NCBI GenBank assembly: GCA_030142905.1
Contig: JASJOG010000215.1
Coordinates: forward strand, 186,001 to 250,000
DNA from: Heliopora coerulea
Lineage: Eukaryota > Cnidaria > Anthozoa > Scleralcyonacea > Helioporidae
Length of the DNA stretch: 64,000 nt
Direction of reading: 5' to 3'
Numbering within the stretch: position 1 is the stretch's first letter; each line of letters opens with the position of its first letter. Shown here one piece after another: positions 1 to 11,008 of the stretch. The notes beneath the pieces are model-generated. The model was given only the letters and a program-made list of their open reading frames with translations. It was not told the origin of the DNA and ran no database searches. A program made the translations under genes and the position numbers.

Positions 1-279
1 TCAGGACAAACTGTATTGCGATCATTGACGTAACTAACAGAGTGGCCTGAGGGGAATCCAGGCTCCCTAAGGCCACCCCAACTTGTAAAGGAATGTAGTC
101 TATAACATATAAAGTTGGACATTTCCTCAATTTGAAGTGTCCAAGGTGACATATTTAGTTGTTTGAGAGACACCGATTAAAATTTGTACCAGATGTTAGC
201 CCCCAAATTTGCTGAGCCGGGACCATCAAGGCCTCCCCCTAACAATAGAAATGTCGTACTTACTCCACTGATTTCAATC
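1..279. other. no gene seen
   Basis: I see no coding signal, RNA gene or mobile-element end here. Confidence 0.5.
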
Positions 280-372
280 CTTTTAACTCTTTCGAGGAGG
301 GAGCTTCCCCATTGACGAACAAAATCGTCTAGCGTTAGCCCGAGTAAAATAATAGAAGTCTTACGCCACTCG
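280..372 (-). repeat. copy of a ~90-bp dispersed repeat
   Basis: Read on the minus strand this contains a core of the type CTAACGC-TAGACGATTTT followed by GTCAATGGGGA. The same core occurs, diverged, near 29.8 kb (minus) and three times at 32.8-33.4 kb (plus). The copy lies inside a 67-codon minus-strand open frame (177-380), so either the frame is fortuitous or the repeat was once part of coding DNA. Family identity is not recognised. Confidence 0.55.
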
Positions 373-861
373 TCTTCCATTCAAAGAACAGACAACGTTG
401 TCTGAATTTTCATTTCAACTCTCATGTATCGTTGTCCCCATGTAGAACACCACGCACTAATGTAAAACATTTCAGTTTGAAAATAACAAAAGTGCAAGTA
501 TTGCTTTTCCTGACTGTTTGTTTAAATCCATTATCTTCCATGTATTCTCACCCGCTGGACTTTAAAGTCTGAGTCAAGAAATTGAAATTTTATGCTACTT
601 AAACGAACGTTTTCACAAATCGTTGGCAACATCTGAAGGAGACATGCGTAATTTGCTTAAAACGACAAATGAAAGTCAGTTGTTGTATGCAGAAATCAGT
701 CGAAAACCTTCCAAGTGGAAAACCACTGTAGCTAGATTGTTTATTCGCATTGGCACTTTGGTCCTCGATGAATGACCAATTGATCATAACTGTTAATTTC
801 GCCAACTTTCCTATACTTAATTTATTCATATCCGATAAATGCCAAGTAACTTCACGCAATC
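373..861. other. no gene seen
   Basis: Unassigned sequence between the dispersed repeat and the start of the 208-bp tandem array. A minus-strand open frame at 599-859 has no recognisable domain and is probably chance. Confidence 0.45.
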
Positions 862-1207
862 TGACGAGTTTTTCTCCTCAGTATACTTTTGCACCATTGG
901 GCTTTGTTCTAAAAAAAGAGTACCTGCTTTTCATGAAAAACAGATATATTTATGGTTATAATAGTGAAGTTTATCTCAACCCGCGCACTTGCGTTTTGCA
1001 AAAAATAACGTTATCTAAAAAAAGAGCCACTGGATTCCTTAAATCGGGAATACTCGAGTTTCTCTCCACTATACTATTTTACCTTTGGAAAAAATATGCT
1101 TGGATCTCCATGGCACATAAGTTTAAGAAGTATAACTGCTTTTCATGAAAAACGGATATATTTATGGTTATATCAGTGACCTTTATCTGAACCCGAACTT
1201 CTGTTTA
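862..1207 (+). repeat. 208-bp tandem repeat, part 1
   Basis: First piece of an array whose units share landmarks such as CTTTTCATGAAAAACGGATA, ATTTATGGTTATA, CTGGATTCCTTAAATCGG and GAGTTTCTCTCCA. About 1.6 units are present. The array stops at AACTTCTGTTTA (1196-1207) and resumes at AACTTCCGTTTA (11082-11093), which marks the Penelope-like insertion. The open frame 750-1148 is a translation of this repeat and not a gene. Confidence 0.85.
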
Positions 1208-1939
1208 AAGTGAATGGTTTGAACCTGGTTTCTCCAACAACTCTGGTTCAACCACCGCTGCAAGGATTTTGGTCTCGTTCCAGCAGGGCTTAGAATTAAG
1301 TCGCCGTTGAACACACAAGAGGCTATTCAGATCGTCAACTCCATCAGCAGACGATTGATCCGAGCGCGGATTAACGACTGTCACAGACGACTCAACTACT
1401 ACATAAAGCAACAGTAACAAAGACTGGACAAACTGAGACAACTAATACCAACAACCGTTAGTACCGACTTACTTTCTACTACACAAACCATTGCTGACAA
1501 ACAAGCTCTCAAAAACGAAACAGAATATCGAACGGAACGATTACAACGCAGCGGAACATGTAAACGACAAAAATATGACGATAACTAGGTCGAGAATATT
1601 TCCTCGCGCCCCTTAGACGAAACTGAAACTCGATTACTACCCTACAGACTAAAATACTCCATAACACCCAAACATATACCAACTGAGGCGATTGTATCGA
1701 GTGTCGAGGCTGCCTTAGCTTGTTAAAGAGATTTGGCAGTCGACACAAGACGAGATCAGGAGAAGGGTCGCCTCCACCGTACAATCGGCCACCATACGTG
1801 ATACCAACTTAACGACAGTCGAAAAACAAGCACTCAAACGACTAAACATGACGAAAACATCGTCATACTACCAGCAGACAAAGGACGCGTTACTGTTGTT
1901 ATGGACAAGACCGATTACTATGACAAAATGGACGCACTA
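1208..1939 (+). pseudogene. Penelope-like ORF, N-terminal part (broken)
   Basis: Frames are scattered with stops, but pieces read as a Penelope-like N-terminus. The last part, about 1865-1940, reads as the conserved stretch ILPADKGRVTVVMDKTDYYD just before the reverse transcriptase core. Coding similarity stops at element A (1940) and continues at 9302 with DKQTYELLKRDPAPSLQRTF, the next conserved block of the same family. This shows the split is an insertion and not a rearrangement. Confidence 0.8.
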
Positions 1940-2149
1940 TTAAAGTGCCTATACGGACCTTCGAAAGTTTACATAATTGTAAGATTTGAGTTCTTCCGAT
2001 AAAAATTGTAGCATATCTTGTATTACAAAAATTTCATTTTCATGGATTTTTTCGCTGCTAAAGTTGGCTATTTTGAAGCTTTTCAACATTTGACCGGGAG
2101 ATAAAAAAGCTGGAATCTAGTGAGCGGAAGTGACGTCAGTCCAGGAACA
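1940..2149 (+). repeat. Element A left terminal inverted repeat
   Basis: About 210 bp, nearly identical to the reverse complement of 9095-9301 with only scattered substitutions and a few short indels. It ends near the sequence CCAGGAACA, about 110 bp before the THAP start codon. Confidence 0.92.
2131..2138. promoter_or_regulatory. CRE-like palindrome TGACGTCA in left TIR
   Basis: Perfect TGACGTCA, the consensus site for CREB/ATF bZIP factors, placed about 125 bp upstream of the THAP start codon. The same octamer sits in the right TIR and a copy is found at the same place in element B. A promoter role is inference from position. Confidence 0.5.
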
Positions 2150-2939
2150 TCTGTACAGAACATAATAGTGATTATATCTTGCAAATACAGAAAGTCTGTC
2201 TCCTTTTCGAGTTTTACTGAAGAAATTTGCGACAAATTTTTTTGAAAACTACAGAGAAAAGATGCCAAACAGGTGTGTGGTATACGGGTGTTCAAATACT
2301 TCCAACACTCGTGAGGGTATAGCACTACATGCTATTCCTTTTCCAAACGACGACAGACCGGAAGCTGAGAAAAGAAAGAAAGTTTGGGTAAACTTCGTGA
2401 AACAAAAGAGAACAAAATGGGAACCGTCATCGCATTCTGTAATATGTTCTAAGCATTTCAAAGAAGACTTTGAACAGCGATATACTGTCCTTCCTGGTCA
2501 AGAAATAAAACCGGTCATACCTCGTTTAAAGAGGGATGAAATTGGTATTTGCGTTTATCCGGCGATACACTCAGAGTCCGGAAAAGAGGCAAGCACTACG
2601 TCTGCAAGAGATTTGCGTCGCACAGTAAGGGTCGCCATTTATATGTTTTCAAATTAACTTATAGTATATTTCTATTTTCTTTTTGTTTGTTTTTTTATCC
2701 TTTAAGGTGTACCGCGCTAAACATAGTGAGGCTGAAGCGCTATCGTCACAAGATATTCTTGAAGAGGTTAACCTAGCGGAAATTCCAATAGCTGAATCAG
2801 AGGAAATGCGTGAGGAAAGTGCATGGTCTCCGATACGAGTGGCTGTCATTTTGCTTTACCCGCTTTTCACCCATTTCCCTCTCGTTTGATTCTGATAGAC
2901 TACTGTCGCAGAAATGAAGAACGTCAAGGAGGCATACCA

Positions 2940-3234
2940 GGCACGTAGCTAGGATGTAAAATTTGGGGGGGGGCAGTTGTCAATGTAAGCTGAAAACCCA
3001 GACTGCTCAGCGACTACTTCATGTTGTCAAATGTAGTGTACTTGGTATAACCTTACAAAAATAGGTCAGAATGGTCAGCGAAAAAATATTTTCCATAAGA
3101 TATTTTAAAAATCTATCGGATTTTGGCATATTTAAATTGTATTTGAAACCACTTCAGAATTTTCTTTGGGGGGCGAGGACAAATTTTGGGGGGGTGATTG
3201 CACCCCCGCGCACCCCCGTAGCTACGTGCATGGG
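2940..3234. mobile_element. small MITE inside a transposase intron
   Basis: Ends are GGCACGTAGCTAGG on the left and the complement of GCACGTAGCTACGG on the right, with G-rich subterminal runs. It falls between two coding exons of the element A transposase. The possible 8-bp duplication (AGGCATAC / GGGCATGG) matches only partly. A non-autonomous hAT is likely. Confidence 0.6.
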
Positions 3235-3403
3235 GCATGGACACAGACAATGGTTTTTGACTGTGATAACTGCAAAAAACTTCAGTCTGCTATAAGTCAG
3301 CTAAGGAATCAGCAAATTTCTTTTAAAGAGCAACTTGGTCAAATTCAAAGGAGATATGGTAAAATTTGATGTACTAACCATATCTTATGATGTATTTCAT
3401 TAC

Positions 3404-3528
3404 ATGTATGTATGTATGTATGTATGTATGTATGTATGTATGTATGTATGTATGTATGTATGTATGTATCTATTTATCTGTCTATATGTGTATATGTATA
3501 TATATATGTGGATTTGTATATGTGTACG

Positions 3529-3567
<39 letters not shown>
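3404..3567. repeat. (ATGT)n then (TA)n microsatellite
   Basis: About 65 bp of ATGT repeats followed by mixed TATG/TA and about 26 bp of pure TA, in a transposase intron. Open frames across it are low-complexity artefacts. Confidence 0.95.
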
Positions 3568-3572
<5 letters not shown>

Positions 3573-6500
3573 TATGGTTTATATCATGATTGAATTATAT
3601 TATTTACTTGTTCTATTGTTTATTACTGTATATTAATTATAATACATTACATTATTTGCTATATTAGGCAATGAAACTTGTACTACACAAAATAGACCAG
3701 AACTTCATGTCAGTGATAACAGCACCAGTTCCAGTATGACTGATGATGAGGATAACACTGCCGACAATCATTACAAAGATGACACAGATTCAGAGGGTTG
3801 TGAATATTCTGACAGTGACCATGAAGAGCAAGAGTTTGAAACAGAGACTGAGGAAGAACCACCAATGGAAGAGCATATCACAACATCAAGTGAAACTGAA
3901 TCAGAGAAAGGGATGTCTGGAAAAAGGTAGTCATGCTTGATAAAAAATACAAGTTCTAATGGTATTATTGTTTCAATAAATGATTCTGTAGATGCAATTT
4001 AACGTAGCTAGTACTCTATTTTATTTCTAGAGTAAATGTTGGGAATGGAAACCTTAGAACAGAACCAAAGTTTGTCGTCTTTTTATCACAACTGCTGTTG
4101 TTGTTTAATGTCTGACCCCAGTGTAAAGTTCCTAACTCTTTGGTGGACGTTAAGCAATTTGGTACCATGGTGCAGGTTTCAACAACATGCTGTAACAAAA
4201 AGTGTTTAAAACGAGAAAATACCTGGAAAAGCCAACCACATATGACAGGCACTTTAATTCCTGCTGGAAACTTTTTGTTGTCATTTGCCATTCTGGTTGC
4301 TGGTGGCTCTCCAAGCAAATTGCTTCGTATTTTTAGACATGGGAATGGCATGTATATCTTTAACCACCTATTTTGATCATCAACGGGTAATTATCAATGG
4401 GAAATACAAAATGCTGTAATATTATGTATAGGTCTTGTGAAGAAGTTACATAACATGGTAACACGTTGCAGTGTAATAAAACATCTTCCTTGTTCTTATT
4501 TTTGATTCTTCATACTATCTTTATTTCTAGACCAAGTTATTTCCAGCAATTTACTTGCACTGGAAGAATCAACAAAGAGCAATGATGTCTAAATTAGGTA
4601 ATCTAAAAGATGGGATTACAATTGCAGGAGATGGATGCCATGACAGCATGGGGCAGTGCTAAGTATTGTGCGTATACACTGTTCTGTTGCAATATTCCCC
4701 GGATCTTGCATTTCAACATCATGCAGGTTAGAATGTCATAGTAATAGACCTTATAAACCATATAATGTAAAAACATTATATAATTTTTAATGTTTTATAA
4801 CTTATTAAAATAACTTTTGGTTATCATCACAGCATTGACCTTTGTTTCAGAGAAATGAGGCAGGAAACAGTCAGGCTATGGAATATATGGGATTTAAAAG
4901 ATGCATGGAGTATGTCTTCTCAAACAATTTGAATGTGAGCACATTTGTGTCTGACAGACATGGTTCAATTAGGAAACATATGAAAGAACACCTTCCAAAC
5001 ATTACTCATTACTTTGACATTTGGCACCTACAGAAAAGTAAGTACAGGTTGTAAATATATTTACTGATATGTTGTAAACTACAAAAAAGGTGTTGGAGCT
5101 TTAGCAATTTGAGAGGTCTATCACATTTGCCAGTGAATGTTCAGCAAGTACTGCTTGGGTACTATCTCATTGTGAAATGCTGTACTCCAAAGGACAGGGA
5201 GGTTAAAGTTAATTATTTATTATGATCAGTATTTCATTTTTCAATCTGTTTAGAAATTTGCAAAGATTTGATGAAAATTACAAAAGAAAAGAATTGTAAA
5301 TCTCTCCTACCATGGATAAAACCCTGTGTTAACCATTTGTACTGGAGTGCAACATCTACATTTGATGGAAATAGACAAGTGATATGGGCCAAATTTGAAT
5401 CATTTTTGCACCACATAATGAATGACTACAAGGATCTTCCCAATCCACTATTCAACACATGTGCCCATGGTGAAAATATTGCACAAAGGACTTGGCTAAA
5501 TAGAGGCACTGACTACAGTGTTATATGTATTTAAATAATTCTGAAGCAAAGCAAATGTTGTAAAAGTACATAATTTTTTAGCAAATGAGTTCCACTCTTC
5601 TAGACTACATTGTGTATGACAAGGTATCCAATGCCTTGACAAGTGATTGACTGAAGAATGGCATCTTACAGGCCTCCCCATCATCCCAAACCAGCTGCCT
5701 GGAAGGGTTTCATTCAGTTTTGAATCATTTTTCACCCAAAATGATTTCATACTCTTATCAAGGAATGTATTGCAGGTTTGTGATCACTGATTAACACTAC
5801 TTTTAGTGAAATTTACAGTACTATAATTACTGGTAGTAAAGTTGTACACTTGTGTTGTTTAACCTTACTTTCTCTAATTTAGACATATTTTGGCTGCAAT
5901 ACATTTCAACTGCAACCTGCAGCATGAAGTAAGAACTTCATCCAGTGGTCAACATCAAGTTAAGGTTACATATCCAAAATTCAAAAATGGAGAGGTGACA
6001 GTACAGGATGTAAGAGTTAAGCAAAAGTTTGGTAGGTTTGTGATAGGGTAACTCAAGGCATCACGTGACTGTACTCAAAAATATTAGTAAGCTTGTAGTA
6101 TTACAACTATTATGTGTTTCTTATTCAGATATGTAGAAGAAATTTCCCAAGAATTTGTCAATGCTGATCATCATGCACTTGCAACTGCTTGTGAAGAGTT
6201 AATACAAATGACTCCGGCACCTATGCATACAATGCTTGTGAAGCAAACTAAAGAAGAGGCCGTTGCTAAAATGGAAATGTGTAAAGAAGCAGTCACTGTA
6301 AATGTTCTTCCAATTGCACAAGGTGAGCTTTAAACACACAAAAACCTGATTACCAAAAGTATTATAACAAATAATTAGTGTACAACAAATACTATTTCAT
6401 CTGGAAATGTACATCTGAACAAGACTAGAATAAATACAGTATGGTATTTAAAATAAGTGCAAAATTATATACAATATTCCAGTACCTTTAGAACAAACCT

Positions 6501-7546
6501 AAATTTTATGTGACAGTTTTACAGTAGACAACAACTGGTTATTTTATTATGCTGAAAAAGTCTATAATGAATTTAATTATTTAATTTAAAAATTGGTTCT
6601 GTTAACAGAGTATGATAACTAAATAAATAAGAAGGTATGAAAAAAAACTCTTGTTTTATTGTAGGGTCTGTTCCTGAAGTTCAACCAAGACGTTCAAGAG
6701 CAAGCCTCAGTGCAAAACATGTGGACAACCCATGAAAGGTCATAAAAATGTTAACTGCCCAAAAAACCAAAAATAATTCATATATTTGTTGTCATTTGTC
6801 TTCATAACCAATAAATTCTTTTTCTTCCCCAACTGTTGCCGTATGGTATTGTAAGCACATGCTGGCAGTGGAACTCTTCTTTGACCCAGATAGCCATATA
6901 TCAATTGAATAAATTCTCTATATGTCACACTGCAAAGATATCTAAAAATAAGATACCAATTCAACTTTATCAAAAATATTTTATAAATAGTATTACTATT
7001 GTATTGTACCTGTTTTCTGTATCATGAACTTCGTACTTCTTTTTATCAATTTTGCGGTATTTTCTTCTTGCGAGACGCAACGACCAAACTTCTAGACAGA
7101 CTTGCTTAAAACCTGGATGAAGTGTCACACAACGTGGGGGGGATTCTCCAACCTCCCGAAGAACAAGCTCATCGTCGAGGGCAGCCTCACATGCATCGAT
7201 TTCTTTGCAGCACTGACACTCCATTGCGTTTTGAAGAAGTTCAGCCCTACAACCTCCACAAGTACACCTAGCATAAAAAGTATACAGTAAATACTCCTCA
7301 AATCAGCCTTGATGGCTAATGTCAATAAACAGCGATAACTAAAAAACGTTAGACCCACCAATTATTCACCGATTCCAACCGGTCTAACCGACGTTCATGT
7401 ATTTGTAGTTTGTTTTCTTCACGTTTACGCTGTTCAGTATATTCACAGATCCAATTTTCGTCGGGAAGTGGTTCGTCTTGGTATGGCTGAATAGAATCAT
7501 CGCCACTTGCACCAAGAGTTTCATCTGTAGAAATGTTTGTAGTAGA

Positions 7547-8756
7547 TAGAGATGAGCCGATGGCAAAAAAAATGCCGATATCCGATACCGATAGTTGAAG
7601 AACCGATATATACCCACTATCGGCCGATATATCGGCAAAACCGATGTTTCTTTGAGTCGATGCGGTCACTAGACAGAAACAAATTTTAAGCATAACAAAA
7701 GAACACAATACTCAAATCAATACTTACAGTTGCTAGTGATTATAATAAACGAAACAAAGAAAGACCACAACAAACTTCGTAAATATTAAAACGTCGATCT
7801 TCGAATATAATATTAACATGATATAAAACAATCGTATGTTTCTTTTCTTCTCTGTCAATCAAAAATGTCAATAGACAGTAACAACTCCTTACTAGTACCA
7901 TTTGCGGTGACTACAAGGTGACGAGCTGATTTATCAAGTTTCCATTTTTCAAACATCATATGAAACTTCTCGGCAATTCATTCTCCGGTATGCGACCCAG
8001 GGTAGTAGCTGGATTGCAGGACAAATGATTGTCTACCTTCTCGTTCTGTCCAATCAACCCAGTGGCCAGTCAATGAGATAAAGGCATTGTTGTTGTAAGA
8101 ACATGTCCATATGTCGGAGGTGAACGAAATGTCTCTGGCATTTCTCAGCAATTTTTCAACGGCTGTCTCTGCGCGTTTCACTAAATCCGGTATTACGGTG
8201 CCGCTAAAATACTGCCGACCTGGCATTTTGTATTTGGGGCAAACATTCATCAAGCGCACGAACCCCAAATCTTCCACTAGGATGAAAGGCTGATTATCTA
8301 AGGCTATCATCTCGCCGATGAGATTGCTAATACGTCTTGCAGGAGCACTATTCGAACCCCAGCTTTTACCTGCTTCAAAGTTGTCTTTGACACTCATCTG
8401 GATCTGATTCTTCAACTTTTTCCTCATGCTAGCGGTAGTTTCTTCTTCGTCGTCGTTTTCCTTTCTTTTAATGGATTGTGCTGTTTCATTGCTTGTCATT
8501 TCGACATACGTATCGGGATGGACTGACTTCAGATGACTTTTCAGGTTTGTCGTTGTGAAATTCTTTTTCTTCTTACCACCTCGTGACAACAAACAACGGA
8601 CACCGCTACTTTTACAAACCAGGCATTGTACTTTTGAAACATCTTGGTCATAGATTTTAAAATACTCCCTAACAAGACTTTGCGTTGCTTTTGAATGGGA
8701 AGCCATCGTAAACAAAAACATGTGACAACTGTCAAAGACACGTGTCAAACACAGTA
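7547..8756 (-). mobile_element. hAT element inserted in the ballast-like gene
   Basis: Flanked by an exact 8-bp duplication GTAGTAGA (7539-7546 and 8757-8764). Ends are TAGAGATGAGCCGATGG and, read inward from the right, TACTGTGTTTGACACG, so terminal similarity is weak. The host frame joins precisely when the insert and one duplication copy are set aside. It holds the N-terminal part of a hAT transposase only, so it is a deletion derivative. Confidence 0.88.
7855..8706 (-). pseudogene. hAT transposase, BED zinc finger N-terminal half
   Basis: Starts MASHSK at 8706. An N-terminal BED-type finger is visible with the CLVCKS pair (near residue 30) and HLKSVH, followed by a lysine-rich linker and a hAT core start (FTSDIWTCSYNNNAFISLTG). 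The open frame ends at a TGA (7978) immediately after SHTGE, where hAT proteins usually read HTAENI. The same frame continues with hAT-like residues (FEKWKLDKSARHLVVTANGT) to about 7855. The rest of the catalytic core and the C-terminal dimerisation domain are absent. Confidence 0.85.
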
Positions 8757-8790
8757 GTAGTAGATGCTAAAGATGGCTCTTCAATCTCCA

Positions 8791-9038
8791 TAATATAGCC
8801 AGGAATAAAGTTAGTATCGGAATTACACTGACTGCCACTGGTGTCGGACGAATTTGAAGACATTTCGAGAAGTTTTACTTCGTTGTTCGAACGGATTTTC
8901 AAAATAATAAAACATAATATAGCCAGGAATAAAGTTAGTATCGGAATTACACTGACTGCCACTGGTGTCGGACGAATTTGAAGACATTTCGAGAAGTTTT
9001 ACTTCGTTGTTCGAACGGATTTTCAAAATAATAAAACA
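8791..9038. repeat. 124-bp direct tandem duplication
   Basis: 8791-8914 and 8915-9038 look identical by eye. The unit contains the start of the ballast-like gene (ATG at 8863 and again at 8987). Because 124 is not a multiple of three, the two starts are in different frames. Confidence 0.92.
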
Positions 9039-9094
9039 TACACTGAGAAAATATAGTGTATTTGCACCGTATAATCACTGTTGTTACGTACTAG

Positions 9095-9301
9095 TGTTCC
9101 TGGACTGACGTCACTTCCGCTCACTAGATTCCAGCTTTATCTCGCGGTCAAATGTTGAAAAGCTTCAAAATAGCCAACTTTAGCAGCGAAAAAATCCATG
9201 AAAATTAAATTTTTGTAATACAAGATATACTACAATTTTTATCGAAAGAACTCAAATTTTACAAATATGTATACTTTCGAAGGCCCGTATAGGCACTTTA
9301 A
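9095..9301 (-). repeat. Element A right terminal inverted repeat
   Basis: Inverted copy of 1940-2149, ending GGCACTTTAA. Its inner end lies about 110 bp from the upstream ATG of the minus-strand gene, a layout that mirrors the left end. Confidence 0.92.
9106..9113. promoter_or_regulatory. CRE-like palindrome TGACGTCA in right TIR
   Basis: The same octamer and flanks as at 2131-2138, in inverted orientation, so each convergent gene of element A has the same candidate promoter. Confidence 0.5.
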
Positions 9302-10085
9302 CGACAAACAAACCTACGAACTACTTAAACGAGATCCTGCACCATCACTTCAACGAACATTCAACAAAATTTTCTCAATGAGAAAAAGTAACACGATTAC
9401 TAAAACTTACTATTGACTCAGGTGTTTGGTACCGCAATCACCAAAACTGTACGGACTACCGAAACTTCACAAGTCACAAATACCCATGCGACCTACAGTT
9501 TCATTCTGTGGGTCGCCTACTTACGAACTTTCCAAATACTTAACAACCATACTGCAACCACTAATCAACGAGTCACAACAAACTACAATCGACTGAAACC
9601 TTCATGAACAATCTCAAAACAGTACAAATACCACACAACTACAAACTAGTGTCTTTTGACGTGAAATCACTGTTTACCACTATTCCGCTTCAACTGGCCT
9701 TAGAATGCACCAAAACTGCCATCAACGAATTTCCTGACGTACTTCCTTTACCTACAGAAGACATCGTGGAACTACTGGAACTTTGCCTCACATCAACTTA
9801 CTTTTAATACAACGGTAAACACTACAAACAGTTACATAGCACAACAATGGGTTCACCCGTTTCTGTTGTGGTTGCTGAGATTGTGATGCAATCCATAGAG
9901 GAACGAACTCTTGCAACCTACGAAAACACGTTACCTTTTTGGTTTCGTTACGTTGACGACACGATTACTGCACTACCCGAAAACGAGATTGACGAGTCTC
10001 ACAACCACATTAACGAACAGAACAGTCACATACAATTTACCAAAGGGATTGAAGAAGACGGAGCTATTCCTTTTCTAGACTGGTA
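9302..10085 (+). pseudogene. Penelope-like reverse transcriptase region (broken)
   Basis: The frame resumes after element A with DKQTYELLKRDPAPSLQRTF. Clear RT blocks follow: VSFDVKSLFTTIPL (near 9650), MGSPVSVVVAEIVMQ (9847 on) and FRYVDDT (near 9950), the catalytic YVDD box. Stops and frame changes near 9405, 9605, 9807 and 10086 break it into pieces. The RT would have copied the element RNA at a nicked target. Confidence 0.9.
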
Positions 10086-10439
10086 AGTCGTGACCATAAC
10101 AAATTACAGACCACTATCTACAGGAAACCAACGTATACTGACAAGCTACTGGACCAATCATCATACAATCCAACCTCGCACAAAGCTACTATTATCAAAA
10201 CATTGACGAGACGCGCACAACTCATTTGTGACTCACCCGACGTTCTACGCGAAGAAAATGACTACAACACATTTTCCACAAAAACAACTATAACTCTGAC
10301 TTAAAACTTAACACTTACAAAGACAATGGACGCAACGAAAACAACAGTCCGACAACAACTACAGCAAAGATACCCTACATAAAAGGTACGTCTGAGATTA
10401 TCTCGCGTATCTTACGACCATACAATATACGAGTAGCTC

Positions 10440-10850
10440 ACAAACCGATCACAACTTTACGATATGTACTGACTAACGTTAAGGACAGAACAACCGCACG
10501 AAAGATAAGGTGCAGTTTACAAAATTAATTGCTCCGACTGCCAAGCCACTTATATATGTGAGACTAGCAGAAACTTAAATATGACTCACAGAACACAAAC
10601 GAGCGACATAAAACGGAGACAAAACCAACCACATTGCCGAACACCACCGAGAAACCAAACACAACATTGACTGGGAATCGGCAAAATGCATTACTTGCAG
10701 CACCAACTACAAACAGCGACTCGCACTGGAAAGCTAGTATACGAACTTATAACAGAAACCATTAAACCGATCACAACAATCACCAGGACCTTACAAACGA
10801 CTAATTCACAAATTCAAACGTGCGAACAACTAACACTTCGACAAACTAAT
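10440..10850 (+). pseudogene. Penelope-like GIY-YIG endonuclease region (broken)
   Basis: The text reads RVAHKPITTLRYVLTNVKDR, then in another frame VYKINCSDC and ATYICETSRNLN, then LTEHKRA. VYK and YIC take the places of GIY and YIG, with the YIG glycine replaced by cysteine. Several frameshifts and stops are present. In Penelope-like elements this domain nicks the target DNA. Confidence 0.85.
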
Positions 10851-10976
10851 TAACACCTACACAACCGCACCCATGCTTCACAAACTCACACCTCCATGAC
10901 TCATATGACCGCCCACTGATGACGCACAAACCAGATACAAAAACAGGCGAACCTGACATTTACTCTCCTTTTGACT

Positions 10977-11008
10977 CTGAAGATGACCGCTGCTAAGGCT
11001 GTCGAAAC
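10977..11008 (+). ncRNA. hammerhead-ribozyme-like core near Penelope-like 3' end
   Basis: The string CTGAAGA, a short imperfect stem, then GAAAC resembles the conserved CUGANGA / GAAA core of hammerhead ribozymes, which are known in Penelope-like elements. The complete three-stem fold was not verified. Confidence 0.4.

Larger units (their letters stand above)
2262..6772 (+). pseudogene. THAP-domain DDE transposase of element A (multi-exon, broken)
   Basis: Exon 1 (2262 to about 2624) encodes a THAP C2CH zinc finger: MPNRCVVYGC, a HAIPFP segment, and ICSKHF. Later exons, mostly with GT/AG borders, are near 2707-2835, 3250-3358 (CDNC pair plus coiled coil), 3668-3927 (very acidic), 4031-4360, 4531-4730, 4851-5036, 5254-5510, 5581-5780, 5881-6031, 6129-6323 and 6663-6772. 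Candidate catalytic acids are in GDGCHD (near 4630), SDRHGSI (near 4955) and CAHGE (near 5465). The end reads as a zinc knuckle, CKTCGQPMKGHKNVNC. Lesions include TGA at 4113-4115, a frameshift near 4660, TGA at 5648-5650 and a frame change in the last exon. The family normally cuts and pastes its own element; this copy cannot encode an intact enzyme. Exon borders are by eye. Confidence 0.8.
6740..8987 (-). pseudogene. P2X7 ballast-like protein gene of element A (three exons, split by a hAT)
   Basis: Exon 1 runs from about 8863 to 7359 on the minus strand and is interrupted by the hAT at 7547-8756. Its product is acidic then charged and ends SVNNW. Exon 2 (7267-7010) supplies CTCGGC, ECQCCKEI, and CVTLHPGFKQVCLEVW. 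Exon 3 (about 6929-6740) supplies YREFIQLIYGYLGQRRVPLP. This Cys-rich order is the signature of the zinc-binding intracellular ballast of P2X7 and its free-standing invertebrate relatives. The three exons have GT/AG borders. There are no transmembrane segments, so this is not a receptor. The 3' end overlaps that of the transposase by about 30 bp, tail to tail. A 124-bp duplication at the 5' end puts the upstream ATG (8987) out of frame, and 8863 is the usable one. Function in the transposon is unknown. Confidence 0.8.
1940..9301 (+). mobile_element. Element A: two-gene TIR DNA transposon (THAP-DDE plus P2X7-ballast-like)
   Basis: Both ends read TTAAAGTGCCTATACGG and continue as ~210-bp inverted repeats. 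Inside are a plus-strand THAP-DDE transposase gene (2262-6772) and a convergent minus-strand gene for a P2X7 ballast-like protein (6740-8987). The target duplication is ambiguous because TTAA or TA belongs to both ends. The DDE protein (GDG, SDRHGSI, THYFDIWH motifs) resembles the ISL2EU/IS4EU type of eukaryotic transposon as I recall it; the superfamily assignment is inference. It is nested in a Penelope-like element and itself contains a small MITE and a hAT. Confidence 0.85.

Noticed and set aside
3335..3636. Open frames rich in Met-Tyr-Val-Cys and Tyr-Ile
   Set aside because: They translate the ATGT and TA microsatellites in an intron of the element A transposase.
6740..8987. P2X7 receptor gene
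   Set aside because: Only the intracellular ballast-like domain is encoded; there is no channel domain, no transmembrane segment, and the gene lies within transposon TIRs.
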